Notes: generated by a model not told the origin, from the letters alone. A stretch of DNA of 64,000 nucleotides from Mesocentrotus franciscanus (GCA_037976565.1 CP137680.1:29068348-29132347); one strand, 5' to 3'. Counted from the stretch's first letter, positions 25,801 through 37,199 are shown. A program made the numbers and translations.

Positions 25801-28800
25801 CATTTGTTGGATTATGACCTCGATACGCGAATATGAGGATATTCGGGCATCTCGTTAGATACTATAGCAGTTTCTGAGATTCGTATTTCACGAAATCAAC
25901 GTTATTCCAAAATAATTCTTTGATTTACCTAACTTTCTCTCGCGGCATCCCTAGAGAATTATTGCAGCACCCCAGGGTGCCACGGCAAACCGGTTGAGAA
26001 ACGTTGTATTAAGATTTTGACGAAATACGCATTGTCATTTCGATCCCATATTTGACTTGAGTTCCCGAATGAGACAGTGAATTATAAACTAAATATCAAA
26101 AGACAAACACTCTCTTCACTGAAGTAATGTGATAATCTGGATAATGCTTTTCCCAAAAAACCTATACATTTCATTGGTGTCATGTGTGTGTATCTATTAA
26201 TACACTATAGATAATATTTATTTGTATGGCCACATTATATTTCATGGTCATATTTATCCAGTATGAGTTCTGTTATTCCCGAGGGCCCAGTGCAACCCCA
26301 GTTTTAGACGAATACCTTTACCTGGTTGGAGAGTGGCAAATGTATATTGGTGCTTGCCAAAGGACACTACTGTCACGACAGTTCCTTAATCTTACTTGTT
26401 TAATAATCTCTCTTTGTCTCTCTCTCTCTCTCTCTGTCTCATCTTCAATGTCCGTCACCCTAACCATGGATGTTAGGGCCATGCTCTAACACTCTCTCTC
26501 CCCTCCTTCCCTCCTTACTGTCTATCTTTCTCTTTCTTTCTCTCTCTCTCTCTCTCTCATTGTCCCTGTAACTTGTCTCTCGGACTTACCTGGGACACGC
26601 CATATAAGAGAACAATGGATGCGATGAGAAGAAAAGCGGCGACGACAATACTAACACTGTATGCTGCATAGATCCCATCAACAACCGGTCCTACAAAGAA
26701 TTATCACAAAATCGTATGAATTTGTTATTACAAGTTATCTCATTTCTATTATATAGTTCATGTTTCATCTGAAATTCCCTCGTATCCATCCAAACTTCCA
26801 TTAGATTAATATAAAATTGTGGCAACGTTATCTTCAACAGTCCAAGAAAATAGTCACATGAAATATAAATTTCCCTCCTAAGAAAATAAGTAAGAACAAA
26901 TACGATAAATATTAGCATGAGGAAGGTCCATCTTTACCCCTTTCGAGAGAGCAATAATGTTTTTTTCAAGGGCTAGTTTGATCATTTGTTCTTCTTCAAA
27001 TAGGCCTTTTAAAAATTATTGTGTTGCTACACTGTTCTAATAAATGTCATTTGTATCCTTAAAAACAATACGTAGGCCTATAAACATGTGTAAATATGAG
27101 CTATGTCAATTTTTTGTTAACAGCGATTTTGAACCTGTCAAGGTGTTTGCCAATTTGAGGATTTTAAAGACTTATGTTTCCTTCTGTTAAATTCCTCGCG
27201 CAAACACAAAGTGATCATGCATGAAAGGGAGCACAATGTGTGCAGAATTTTATTTCTTTTCATGCACCTTGTGTATTTGATGTGGCTCTTAATCAAAACT
27301 TACTATGGAACCGTGAACATGGAATGCTTGTAATAAGGAAAGTGAATAAGATGTATCAATGGTACAAATTATCTATAACAGGGGACATCCCTGTAGACCG
27401 ACATCCCTGGAGACTAACAGCTTAGGAGCGATATCGACGGTCTAGTAGACCTTAGAAGAGTTGTCAAAAGGTCCACGAGACCGAAATATCAATCTCGTAA
27501 GCTATCGGTTTCGTGACTACTCTTGTATAAAGAGTACCTCGATGGTCCATCTACCCTCTTTCGTGTGAACAATTTAAACCCACTAAATTACTAAATTCAA
27601 CTGAAAACTACACAGTATTTTATAATTTTGCTGGGTGATATGTCCAATCAAGACAGATCTCATATGTAATCGAATTTGGTGGGATCTCTTTATCTCGTTT
27701 ATTTTCACTTTCTCTCGTTCTCTCTTTCGCACAATGCCAAACACACTGTTTCAAGTAGGCCTACCTTAAAAAAACATTTATTTTAAACTTTAATCAGATA
27801 AGCGCCCCCTTTTCTTTCTATTACGTGCCCCTTTTCACTTCTTATAAGTGCCCTTATCAAAATATGATAGGTACCCCTTTTTACTTTGGCAAGTGCCCTT
27901 TTTCCTTTATAATAAATGCCACGTTCCCTTTCGTATTAATAAAAGTGAGACAGTGAACTGTGTGTATTACCCGTAATATCTAGACCGGTGAAGGCGCTGA
28001 CATACTGAGACAACTTGAAGGACGATATCGCTAAAGAGATGCAGCTGGTTATCTGTGATTAAGAAAATAAAACATGAAGAATGTAAAGTTCGAAAATCCA
28101 TGAAGAAGTGGATAAAACAATACAATGGTAAACACAAAATAAAGGCCTATATTACACAGACCCTGTAGTCTTTTACATATATATTTCAAACGGAGCAAAT
28201 TAACGTTAAACAGAATCATATTAGTCAACATCAATCTATATCTCTATATGCAATTATGGCTCACAAATGAACATACTACACACAAATGGGTCTACAATTG
28301 AATGAGTCGTAATTTGAACGGTATAGGCGAGGGTTCAAAATAATGTAATATGAAGAATGACCGGATAAAGAGAGTGCAGCATTTAATCATGCTTCATATT
28401 TTGAGAAGGTAGACGGTAAGAATAGAGAGGGGGCTGTGAGTATGAGAAAGAGAGAGAGACAGAGACAGAGAAAGAATCCCCACACGAATATGATCGATGG
28501 GTTTGCATATCTGATTATAGCTGGTACCAAGCATGCAAGAGGATAACCAAGCATTCAGCTCCACTGGACTACAAATTATGTCATCAAACTTAGTGTAATG
28601 TACATTTCCAGTTTACTTGATAAATATTGTTTTCTTGTTTAGTTCTCCAATCAAATGTTGACATTCAAAGCTTTCTCTCTCTTGAAACGGATAAGATATG
28701 AAATAAATAAAGCCTTAACAGCTCAATCGATAATTACAATTATAGAGATCACTCATCTACAAATAACAATTCATTTTTGAAGAAGAAGACATTATTTGAA

Positions 28801-31800
28801 AATAATTATACGACTAACAAGTCGTTCATACTAATTTTATTTAATTTAATGTATGTATATAGTTCGGAATATATAATAAAGTCAGTATATTTGAAAATAT
28901 TTATGAAGCAATATAAACTTATTTTGAACAGAATTGGCCAAGGATTCAAGATAGACGAAATTTGATACCTTGCGATGCCTAATCGTAGATCACATTCGAG
29001 ATATCTGTATAATTCTCTTATTTAGAAAAAGACAAGATTATTTTGTTAGGAGGATAACATATATGTTTGCCACTACAGTCACTTTTAATCAACCCAGATT
29101 CGTAAGAAAGAAGCGGAGACCATGGCGACAATCAAGACTGCAACAAGAATTTGAATGGAAATATCTTGAAAAGTTCGAAGCCGTCCTTATTTAAATTCCA
29201 TAGGTAATGTAGTAGTAGGACCTTCTCATTTTTCCGTGAATACCATAAGGATCTAAAGGAAAACTACAACGTTCTGATAATTTTTGTAAGACGTAGTATT
29301 TTTCAAATGCTTCAAGGAGAGCACGTTGTACAGCATATCTGCACAGTAAGCGTATACCTGGATTCTGAACATTTTGTGGCAAGCTCTCAGATTAACTTTG
29401 TGTAACGAAAGGGTTAATAAGAATCATTAATGTCATTTACACAAACATTAAGGGTATTTAGTGCATTTAGGATTTAAGTTTTAGAAGCATAGTGGTCATA
29501 TCAAATAACATACAAAATATGGGGGAAAACCTAGAGGACATGTAAGGCAATTCTCATAGATCTTCTGAAAAGGGATTTCATAAAATATGGTGTTTGTTGC
29601 CTGACTTGAAATGAATTGAAGAGTAGAATGAGTAGTACAGTTATTCTTTCTTAAAACAAGACTTGGGTGTTCCCTAAAATGGATTGCTTACGTCACATTG
29701 ATTTAGATATGAATAAGTGGAATAAATAAGTAAATTATCATGTACTTCAAAAACTTATTAAAATGTTTGATTTGCTTTTTGTAATTAAAAGATATTTTAA
29801 GATATCTTCATGACATTTTACAAATGAAATATTAATCTAGAATAACTGCAATGGAAAGGTTTTTCATGATATGGACAAAAGGTAGGTCCAAGTTCTTTGT
29901 GCCCTGAAGCTAGTCAACAAGCTCTCTTTGGACCTTTTAAAAAAAAAATCCATTTTACCAAGTTAGTCATAACTTTATGTTTACCTCATACTTCATTCGT
30001 TCAGAACTAAATATGTAACTCAATCAGATAAAAACAAAACATTACAGCATTCACTTACTCAAAAACCGAAGAAAAATTCATAAATTTCACCACTTAAGAA
30101 ACTCCAGGTGAATTACTGTTAATTACTTAAAGTTGGTAGAAGATTGAACCCCCAACCAACCAAATCTTTCTGTATATCATAATTGCATTCATAGTATAAC
30201 GGTGTTGTGAATTGTTTTTTCCTTCGGGGGTATTATAGTCATTGCGAGAAAGGATTACATATATCATGGTTTAAAACCATCGTTCAGATTTTTATTTCCG
30301 ATTTTCACGAATCTCATGAATACTCAAAATGACGTGTTTTTGTTGGCGGGCTCACAGGAAGGCAGTCTGACCTGGATTATTGCCAATAAAACATAAAAAG
30401 CCTTGAATCTCGAGCCAAGCCACATCCTGCCTTTCTCTGAAAAAATGTTAAACATTGTAATTGATGTCTGTATGAAAGAAATATATGTCATATTAGACTG
30501 GTTGTCAAATATAATATCAACAACAAACTTGCTCTTTATTAGATACAGAAATGTCAGAATTTTCACGGCTTTCTGTAAGTGTCAAAAGAGAGTCTGTACT
30601 TACAGACTAGGATTTTAGACTTCTCCCTCTCTCTGTCATGCTTTCTTTCCACATATTTACCTTTTTTGCCTTTTGAATTGGCTCGTATTGCCAATGCCAA
30701 ACTGATGTCAAGCCACTATGTCATAAATTAAGTTTTATTCATGATGCAGCAAGGTGTATCATAGGCGTATGGTTCCACCGGGGATGGGGATAGGGATGGG
30801 GATATAGACCCCCCCCCCACCCTTTTTGTCGGGGGGGTATCATTAGAAGATTAGAAAGCCCCCATCATGAGAGACAAAAAAACACAGTCATTAGTATTGT
30901 TAGCAATAAGTGTTTTTTTTTTCCAAAGGTTAACAAATTCTGAAGGTTCGTTACTCCGAATGTACGTAATTCCAAAGGTTCATAATTCCGGAGAATGAAC
31001 TGAAACCCTACATCGTTTTCAGAATTAAGAACCTTCGAAATCATGCGTCAAATGATCAGAGTTATGAACCCATTTTCAGTTTACGAAATATGACCGTCCT
31101 GCTATGGGAAATTTGTTTTTCATAATAATAACCCTTGGAAACGTGAGTAACCCCATCATGCCCATAACCATCATACCCTAGTATTCTCCAGTTGCCGTTT
31201 GGGGAGAGAGGGTAGTATCAATCACATCAATCTTTCTCGGGTTTTCCGATCCAATGTTGAAATGAGGGCTACATAAAACTGCTACCAGGAAGCTGAGGTG
31301 TCAAGTGCCAAGTGTTAAAACACTCACAACAGAATAACAACGTGTTTGTTAAATATGAATGAATATTGAAATTGACGTATCTATTGTCCATTAGTTTATA
31401 TTTTTTACTGGTATAATTTACAAATTATTATAATAAATCTATTAAATGCGTTTCTTTGAATTTAAAGGTAAATTGAAATCAAATCATTTATCCTCCATTG
31501 GAAAAATGTTATTCACTGAAAATTTTTATATTGATAAAGAATTTACAAATCTCAAACTCAAACACTCAAATAGTTGTGTAAGATACATTCATGATTGATC
31601 TTATTCAAAGATGATGAGTAAGATACAGAACTGATGAGAGAATGGAAGAAAACAAGAGAAAAGTTCGGGAAATGGGTATAGCAAAGAAGAAATGACGTCC
31701 TGAAATTGAAAAATTGGCAGAGGACACGAAAGGGTGATCATGTTTCAGGAAATATCAACACTGATATACTCTCAAAAGAAAAAGTGAATGTTGACTATAT

Positions 31801-32362
31801 TTTCACTCCCCCCGGGAGTCAAGTTAGAGGTCACTTGCATAGAAGTGAATATCGATTTATTTTAGAGTGCTTTCTAGAAGGAAAATGGTGATTTTTCACT
31901 ACATTTTCACTACATTTAAACTCCCCATAGGTTTCACGTCAGTGATCAATCGTTTTTTTGTAAAAAGAGAAAGAAACATTTACTATGTATTGAATGGTTG
32001 CGATTAGGTTGTTTTCACTGTCATCATGGTCATGCAATCAAAATGATGAGGATAATCTCATTTCCAGCAAATACACAACGTTTGCAAGAGGTTTGAAAAA
32101 AGTCATAATGACGTTGAAACGTTGGAAGAACATTCGTTTGCTCTTTCGGTACTTCTTATGGTGTGGATTTACCGTCATCTCAAACATATTCTGAATCATG
32201 ACGCTTTGTTTTTCTTCAGAAGTGAATTGAATATCAAAAATAATAATCATTAGAATGAGATGTTTAAGAGGAAGGAGATTCACTTACTAATGAGTAGATA
32301 CCACAGGCCATGGAACCACTCCTGACGTTAGAGAAACAACAGCAACTTTGCATAATCGCCAT
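22761..32362 (-). CDS. Gene copy 2: six-exon four-span membrane protein (LAPTM/DUF4728-like)
   Basis: Exons on the minus strand: 32288-32362, 27971-28052, 26590-26690, 25244-25336, 23968-24030 and 22761-22838. All introns are AG/GT. Phases are 0, 1, 0, 0, 0, and the sum is 492 bases (163 codons plus TAA). The product starts MAIMQSCCCF, then has four hydrophobic spans: exons 1-2; VSIVVAAFLLIASIVLLYGV; LLPYMVAITALMSLQAIAWI; and VSVVLIVSLVVWLLFTALN continuing into exon 6. It ends with a short tail containing QYQELRDGRG. YQEL fits a YxxPhi endosomal/lysosomal sorting motif next to span 4. The layout resembles LAPTM or DUF4728 proteins, but it is shorter than vertebrate LAPTMs; the assignment is inferred. 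An AATAAA on the minus strand (22292-22297) is a candidate poly(A) signal. Confidence 0.85.
23968..24030 (-). CDS. Gene copy 2, exon 5 (membrane span 4)
   Basis: A 63-base exon between acceptor ctatttaag and donor gtaagta. It encodes 21 residues, almost entirely hydrophobic (GAVSVVLIVSLVVWLLFTAL). It is phase 0 at both ends, so it could be skipped without changing frame. No counterpart was found in copies 3 and 4. Confidence 0.85.
25244..25336 (-). CDS. Gene copy 2, exon 4 (membrane span 3)
   Basis: A 93-base exon with acceptor cattttgcag and donor gtaagt. It encodes 31 residues, DNRLMLLPYMVAIT then a hydrophobic run to FSSA. The paralogous exon at 43155-43238 aligns over 28 residues with the LLPY block and the (A/C)WII motif conserved. 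Confidence 0.85.
25499..26006. mobile_element. Non-autonomous hAT-type element
   Basis: The left end CAGCGTTTTTCAACCTTTTG pairs with the complementary right end CAACGTTTCTCAACCGGTTT. The phrase 'gcaccccagggtgccacggca' style end and the CAG/CTCAACC termini are typical of hAT elements. Flanks TATTAGGC and TATTAAGA fit an 8-base target duplication with two changes. No transposase frame. It lies in intron 3 of gene copy 2. Confidence 0.7.
26405..26565. repeat. (TC)n microsatellite region
   Basis: Two runs of CTCTCTCT are separated by mixed sequence. It lies in intron 3 next to exon 3 of gene copy 2, purine-rich on the coding strand about 25 bases past the donor. Confidence 0.85.
26590..26690 (-). 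CDS. Gene copy 2, exon 3 (membrane span 2)
   Basis: A 101-base exon with acceptor attctttgtag and donor gtaagtcc. It starts in phase 1: its first two bases complete the Gly codon opened by exon 2. It encodes PVVDGIYAAY then a long hydrophobic span ending LLYGVSQ. A retroelement fragment ends only about 22 bases upstream of the acceptor. Confidence 0.85.
26712..26920 (-). pseudogene. Tx1-like retrotransposon fragment beside exon 3
   Basis: The minus-strand frame reads CDYFLGLLKITLPQFYINL and NNKFIR, close to the plus-strand Tx1-like element at about 5020-5165 at the nucleotide level. The match stops at ATTCATACGA (about 26712), so a retroelement piece forms the end of intron 2, where a branch site would be expected. 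Confidence 0.8.
27971..28052 (-). CDS. Gene copy 2, exon 2 (end of span 1 and first loop)
   Basis: An 82-base exon with acceptor cttaatcacag and donor gtaata. It encodes ITSCISLAISSFKLSQYVSA then FTGLDIT plus one base. The phase joins exactly to exons 1 and 3. Compared with copy 1 it is the most divergent coding segment, although the intron on its upstream side is closely similar. Confidence 0.8.
32288..32362 (-). CDS. Gene copy 2, exon 1 (start codon)
   Basis: ATG at 32360-32362 in the context ATCACCATGG, with an in-frame TAA upstream. It encodes 25 residues, MAIMQSCCCFSNVRSGSMAC then GIYSL. The donor is gtaagtg. The same exon with four changes is at 15649-15723. Confidence 0.85.
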
Positions 32363-32390
32363 GGTGATTTATTTCTTCTCTCAGCACTTT

Positions 32391-32600
32391 CTTCACTTAA
32401 GATGATCTTCACTTAAGATGTTTTTGACAAAAGATGCTAAACAGTTGAGCGTTGTTTTGCAAACCTTGGTAGTGAACTATTGACGGTTATGTGTGGTGAT
32501 AACTTGGCCGAGGTAGTGTAACTTTGACAGGGTTTAACGACTATTTTATATCTTTAATATTTTCCATACGTTGTCAGTTGCTGGATCCTGATTGGTTGAT
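32391..32600 (-). promoter_or_regulatory. Proximal promoter and 5' leader of gene copy 2
   Basis: On the minus strand a CCAAT box (32591-32595) lies about 40 bases upstream of TATAAAAT (32543-32550), roughly 180 bases before the ATG. Two direct copies of CTTCACTTAAGATG (32391-32420) sit in the presumed leader. These are kept in copy 1 apart from the TATA change. No transcription data were available; the call rests on spacing and conservation. Confidence 0.5.
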
Positions 32601-32819
32601 ATTTTTATCGAGTACGCAATCCTGTCTTGAATCTGGAGCATACTTACTATGATGAAGGCAGAAACAGAGGTGGAAATTTCCAAAATGTTAGAGAGTGACT
32701 AATATGATATCAGCATTTGATTGGTTCACCATTCTGGCATTGCATCTGCGATAAAAATAGCACGTACGTAGAAACCCGTCATGGGTTGGAGCTTCTGTAA
32801 GTCAGAACCCGTTAGCCTT

Positions 32820-33385
32820 ACATGGAAATCAAACCCCAATAGACAACTACTCTAAAAGAAAGCAGAAATACCTGAGAAGCAAACTGGTGAAAATTTCAAA
32901 TAAATCTCACTAAATATTAGAAAGTTATGAATTTTGGAAAGCTGTAATCACTATACGTGTGGGCACTTCAAGTTGGCTGAAGCGGTAATGTCGATGTGAT
33001 GTAGTGTCGGGCTACTTTCCCATCTGTTACAACATATAAAATGACTAAAATTTTAATGTTTCAAAAATTCATGGCACAGGAGGGTTTATTCTTTTTAGAG
33101 GACCTTTAATAATATGATATCTACTATATATTTTGAGTAGTGCCCCAAGGGCGAAGGAACTTATTAATGATATTTTTGTACACGGCAAATGGGCGAGTAG
33201 TCCTCGTCCTACATCACAATCCACTGACCAAACTACCAATTTGAGATTCGCATAGACTTAGTGATCTCATATTTCAAACATTCATAACTTCCTTACTATT
33301 GGTCCGATTCATTTCAAACTTTTGCCATTCTGTTTCTGTTATGTTTCTGCTTTCATACAAAATCAACTTAATACAATGGTTGGAT
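32820..33385. mobile_element. Inverted-repeat element (GTTAAAGGGCAATCCAACC type)
   Basis: The right end, read on the minus strand, starts GTTAAAGGGCAATCCAACCA. The subterminal stretch with 'aaagcagaaa', 'aaaatttcaaat' and 'gaaagttatgaatttt' on the left is imperfectly complementary to the right (33255-33360). No ORF. The left end is degraded. Confidence 0.55.
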
Positions 33386-33509
33386 TGCCCTTTAACTCAG
33401 TGAAATTGCTGAGAGTTACCGCCCTCTTAGCTCTCTGCATGTAGTAACGGTACCAAATATTCATCCAACATTTTTTATTTATGAATTATTTTCTTTTTTT
33501 ATTAATGAA

Positions 33510-33760
33510 AGACTGATTTTCACTGAATACAATTATCCTCTTCATTACACTCATCTAAAACTCTCGCTTTTACCTCAGAGTGTACCTCTTTTAACTTCGC
33601 TTTACTTCTAATAATCTGTTTCTCTCTGCTGCCACGGATGACCGAGGAGCAGCCTTTTTTTGTTAATCCTCTCCTACAAACTTTTGGTCGAAGCAATGAA
33701 TGTTAGCCAGAAGCTCTCATTAAACCTTTAAGTTGTCACGTGCTGTTCGAGACAACTACC
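33510..33760. repeat. Dispersed repeat, second copy of 14155-14415
   Basis: Shared words include CACTCATCTAAAACTCTCGC and GCTGCCACGGATGAC, ending CACGTGCTG. In copy 1 the same sequence interrupts intron 1, while copy 2 lacks it at the matching place (about 30985). It is therefore a mobile or separately duplicated segment. Confidence 0.65.
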
Positions 33761-34254
33761 GTATGCACCTTACACTACTTAAGCATGTAATATGGAGCAA
33801 TGGACGCGTGAGAAGTGAGATGTGTGAAGCGATGCCAAAACATTACACACGTACATACATATGTCATATGATAATTATAGTATAGTTTAAATATAGGCCT
33901 ATATATAAAAAAATAAATTAAAAATTAGAAAGAGATAGAGAAGACAAAATAATTTGTTGAAAGGTCTCACAAACGATGCTTAAAAAGTAAGAAAGTGTCT
34001 TTAATAGTTTTATATTTATTCTTTTTTTTTTGAAGCACGAGTAAACCTAGGGATTGGAAGGCATGTCTTGTCTTAGGGTTCGGGACAAGCAAAATTGATA
34101 TCTTGTTGATATTTCGTTGTTGGTATACATTTGCCTTCGTTCAGCTGCAATAATATTATCAACAGCTTATGTTATGAGTGAGTAATGAATTCAATGCTAA
34201 TTATCCCAATGAATTTATCACCATGTCATGCATCTATCAGAACGGAGAGATAAA

Positions 34255-34480
34255 CATGTTTTATGTATTTTGTATAAAATTGTTCATGAAATGATATCTG
34301 GTGGGCTTAGAAAGTACTTTGTTATTAAAGAATAACACTATAGCTTGCGAAATGCTCATTAAACCTTAGAACTGCCAAAACCAAATATGAATTTCAAGAA
34401 AAGGAGCTTATGTTATAGAGGCATTAAATCTTGGAATCAGCTACCTATGAACGTACTAAATATATGTCTTTGTACAACAC
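34255..34480 (+). pseudogene. Retrotransposon C-terminal relic
   Basis: Broken frames read NMFYVFCIKLF, then YEFQEKE-like and GIKSWNQLPMNV, matching the C-terminal 'LWNxLP' signature of CR1-type elements. Several frame changes. Only about 225 bases remain. Confidence 0.45.
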
Positions 34481-35792
34481 AAGGATTATGATCGCTTTAC
34501 TGCGTTTCACGGATTTCCTTAGAAATTCAATGCCGATTACCACCATTATCACCACTACCTCCACCATTATTATCATTATTATAATATGAAAGTATCCGGG
34601 TAATGAGCCTCATGAAACTATGAACTTTGAATTCGCTGCCCGGCTGTCTACCTCTCACAGATTTCCTCATCATTAAATACGAGTTGGTTGTAAGTTGAAC
34701 AAGGGTCAGGTAGAGAATCCTTTTAACAGAAGGCCAAGTGAAACTGATTCCTAGTTTCTCGTCAAGAAAACAAATTGAAAATGAGGAGTTCCGTTTTATT
34801 TGATACTTCATCTGTACAGAGAAAAGCTATGGGGTCTATTTCAATACAAATGTCTTAATTCAAATCTTATTTGTTTATGCAATACAAAGGCCGAAAACAA
34901 AGTGATATTGCATTTTATTCAAGAGTACTGTCAATCCAATTCTCCAGATGTCTACGGATCGTTATGTATTTACTTTTAGAACAACAAACATATCAAATAA
35001 CTGAAAAACTGAGAAGGGCCGGAAAAAAACGAAGGGGAAGAGGCCGAGAAACTAAAAGTTATGTTCATTTGGCCTCGAGTACTGGTCATGCTTTTACAGT
35101 GCGAATTAAAATGTTTACATACTGTATAAATGTGTTTTTTAAATGTTTGTGTGTGTGTTTTCAGAGGTCAAAGTGACAAAAAGACTCTATCTTGCTGAAA
35201 GTCCCATTCACTACACACAGAAATGATCATACGGGACTGGGAACTCGTGTGGTATAACAAGTTAGGTCTTAACAATGAGCTATTTCTAGTCATATTATGA
35301 ATATTAGGGCATTTGAAGAGCAAACAATATCAGGGAACCAATTTGCTATGATATTTTTTTAACTAAAATAAAAGGAAAGAGGAAGCTAACACTTTTTCAT
35401 ATTCGTCACAACCCAACCAACTCTCAAACTTGACCAGTCCAAAATAACTAGCCTCTCGTATGATATCCATGACAACAAGCCAATAATGTCAGTTTGGGAG
35501 AGATGAGAAGTGTTGATTTTCTTTCTTTTATATTTTTCGCCCATAAGAGTTTGGACTAAATATGCGTCATATCGAATGAATATCAGTAGTATCTAAACGC
35601 TCAGGTACATTATGACGTATTTATGAAGAAGAAAAAACATCCGGGTTTATTCCATCCCTTCTCTCTTCGTGGACGCAGCCATTGCACGAAAACAACAATT
35701 ATCTGGCATTTATAGTTGATCCACGGAGAAGCGATAACAATTTTTAATATTACATAATTTTCATATGAATCAGGTACTCATATAGTTTAGGG

Positions 35793-36423
35793 AGCACTTT
35801 GGGTATATGGTTAAGGCTCTTGACCCTCATACGAAATGTCCTTGGTTCGAGCCTTGCTCGATGCTTACATCATTAGACAAGGTGTTTGCCCACACGGTTT
35901 TCACACTGGCAAAATTTTGCTTAAACCCGGACTATAGGTGGGGTTAAAGGGGGGTCTTAGCCCCACCTATAGTCCGGGGTTATTCCACTTTCTGTTCAGA
36001 CACGTATTTACCAAAGTGGGCTAGCCCCACCTATAGTACGGGGTTAGCTGGCCCTGCAAAAAAGCAGGGCTAACCCCGCAATTGTGGTGCTAACTCCGCA
36101 ATTGCGGTGCCAAGCAAATGAATGAGAACAGAAACAAAAAATAGTCCGGTACTACGCAATGGAGCGAATTAATGAATATTCACGCTATACAGCTAGTACG
36201 GGGCTAACGAATTGCAGTGAGAAGAGCATGAATTGTCTTATTCCGGGATAGGCGCTTAGTACAGGACTAAAAGAGCATGTGTAAAAAGCTGAAAAAGTTA
36301 GTCCGGGGTTAAGGATAGTACAGGGCTAAGCAAAGTACGGGGTTTAGCAAAACAAGTGTGAAAAGAGTAATCCGTCTCGCCCCAGGTGTAAGTTAAGTGG
36401 GTACCCGACAGTGCTGAGTTAAT
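35793..36423 (+). mobile_element. tRNA-derived SINE split by another element
   Basis: The head has an A-box-like TGGTTAAGGCTC and a B box GGTTCGAGCC (35853-35862), spaced as in tRNA genes. The SINE body continues to CCACACGGT (about 35895) and resumes after an insertion as CCGTCTCGCCCCAGGTGTAA and GGGTACCCGACAG (36366-36410). The internal promoter identifies it; mobility is inferred. Confidence 0.6.
35895..36365. mobile_element. Palindrome-rich inverted-repeat element nested in the SINE
   Basis: The ends read TTTTCACACTGGCAAAATTT and, complementary at the right, TTTTCACACTTGTTTTGCTA. Inside, CCCCACCTATAGTCCGGGG and its complement form a strong hairpin near 35931-35980. Variants of TAGTCCGGGG or TAGTACGGGG recur about eight times. 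No ORF. Confidence 0.65.
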
Positions 36424-36425
36424 TA

Positions 36426-37197
36426 AAGGGCAAGTCCACTCAAAAATAACTTACTTTCAAAAAAAGCAGAAAAATCAGACAAACCAATCAAAAAAGTTTG
36501 AGCAAAATCGGATAATTAATAAGAAAGTTATGAATTTTTGAAAAAGTATGTAAAACTATGGAACAATGAGAATCACAACACAAATTGCCAAGATGGTTAT
36601 CAGTTTGTGACGTCATGTCCTCACAACTTATCAATTGCTTTATATAGTTTAATCCCATTAATTTCCCTTTTATCCCCAAAACTTGATTTCCCATGCCTTT
36701 GCCCAGGTTATATGATTTGTATCATATTGCGTGCATGACATTTCCCAAAAACTTTAATGAATTTTGAAGAATTGATACTATTTTCTGAATATTGTATTTC
36801 ATAATTATTGATTTTTATATAAATAGTTTATCAAAATTCAATTTTTCATGATTTAACTGGACAAAAATTACTTTTTATTTGTGCATCCACACAAAAACAT
36901 ATTACTAACAATCTAACTTGGATGCTGGTGTGAAGAAATAAGATTCTTAGGGTGAAAATAGGAAATTTATATTATCAATATAAAGAAAATAATTAGTGGA
37001 TAGTGAGGACCATACGTCACAGACTCATGAGTGAGTTGCCAATTTGTGTAGTGATTTTCAAAGTTTTTCATGTCATTAAAAATTCATAACTTTCTTATTA
37101 GTTATCCGATTTTGCTCAAACTTTTTTTGATTGGTTTGTCTGATTTTTCTGCTTCTATTGTAAGTAAGTTATTTTTGGAGTGGACTTGGGCTTTAAT
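36426..37197. mobile_element. 770-bp element with long inverted repeats
   Basis: The left TTAAAGGGCAAGTCCACTC and right (complement) TTAAAGCCCAAGTCCACTCC ends continue inward for over 100 bases, e.g. AAATCAGACAAACCAATCAA and 'gcaaaatcggataa'. The edges fit a TA or TTAA target. Two ORFs on opposite strands at 36488-36738 come from the interior and show no known domain. Confidence 0.75.
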
Positions 37198-37199
37198 GA

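Larger units (their letters stand above)
27368..32645 (-). repeat. Duplicated gene block, copy 2 (less interrupted)
   Basis: The block aligns with 1597-15985. It contains exons 2 and 1, intron 1, the 5' leader and proximal promoter of gene copy 2. The shared sequence ends just upstream of the CCAAT box, around ...CGCAATCCTG(C/T)C. Lacking the large retroelements, it serves as the empty-site reference for copy 1. Confidence 0.85.

Noticed and set aside
34527..34811. 94-residue minus-strand ORF with a Gly/Asn-rich start
   Set aside because: The run comes from an (ATT/ACC)n-like microsatellite and no domain is recognisable.
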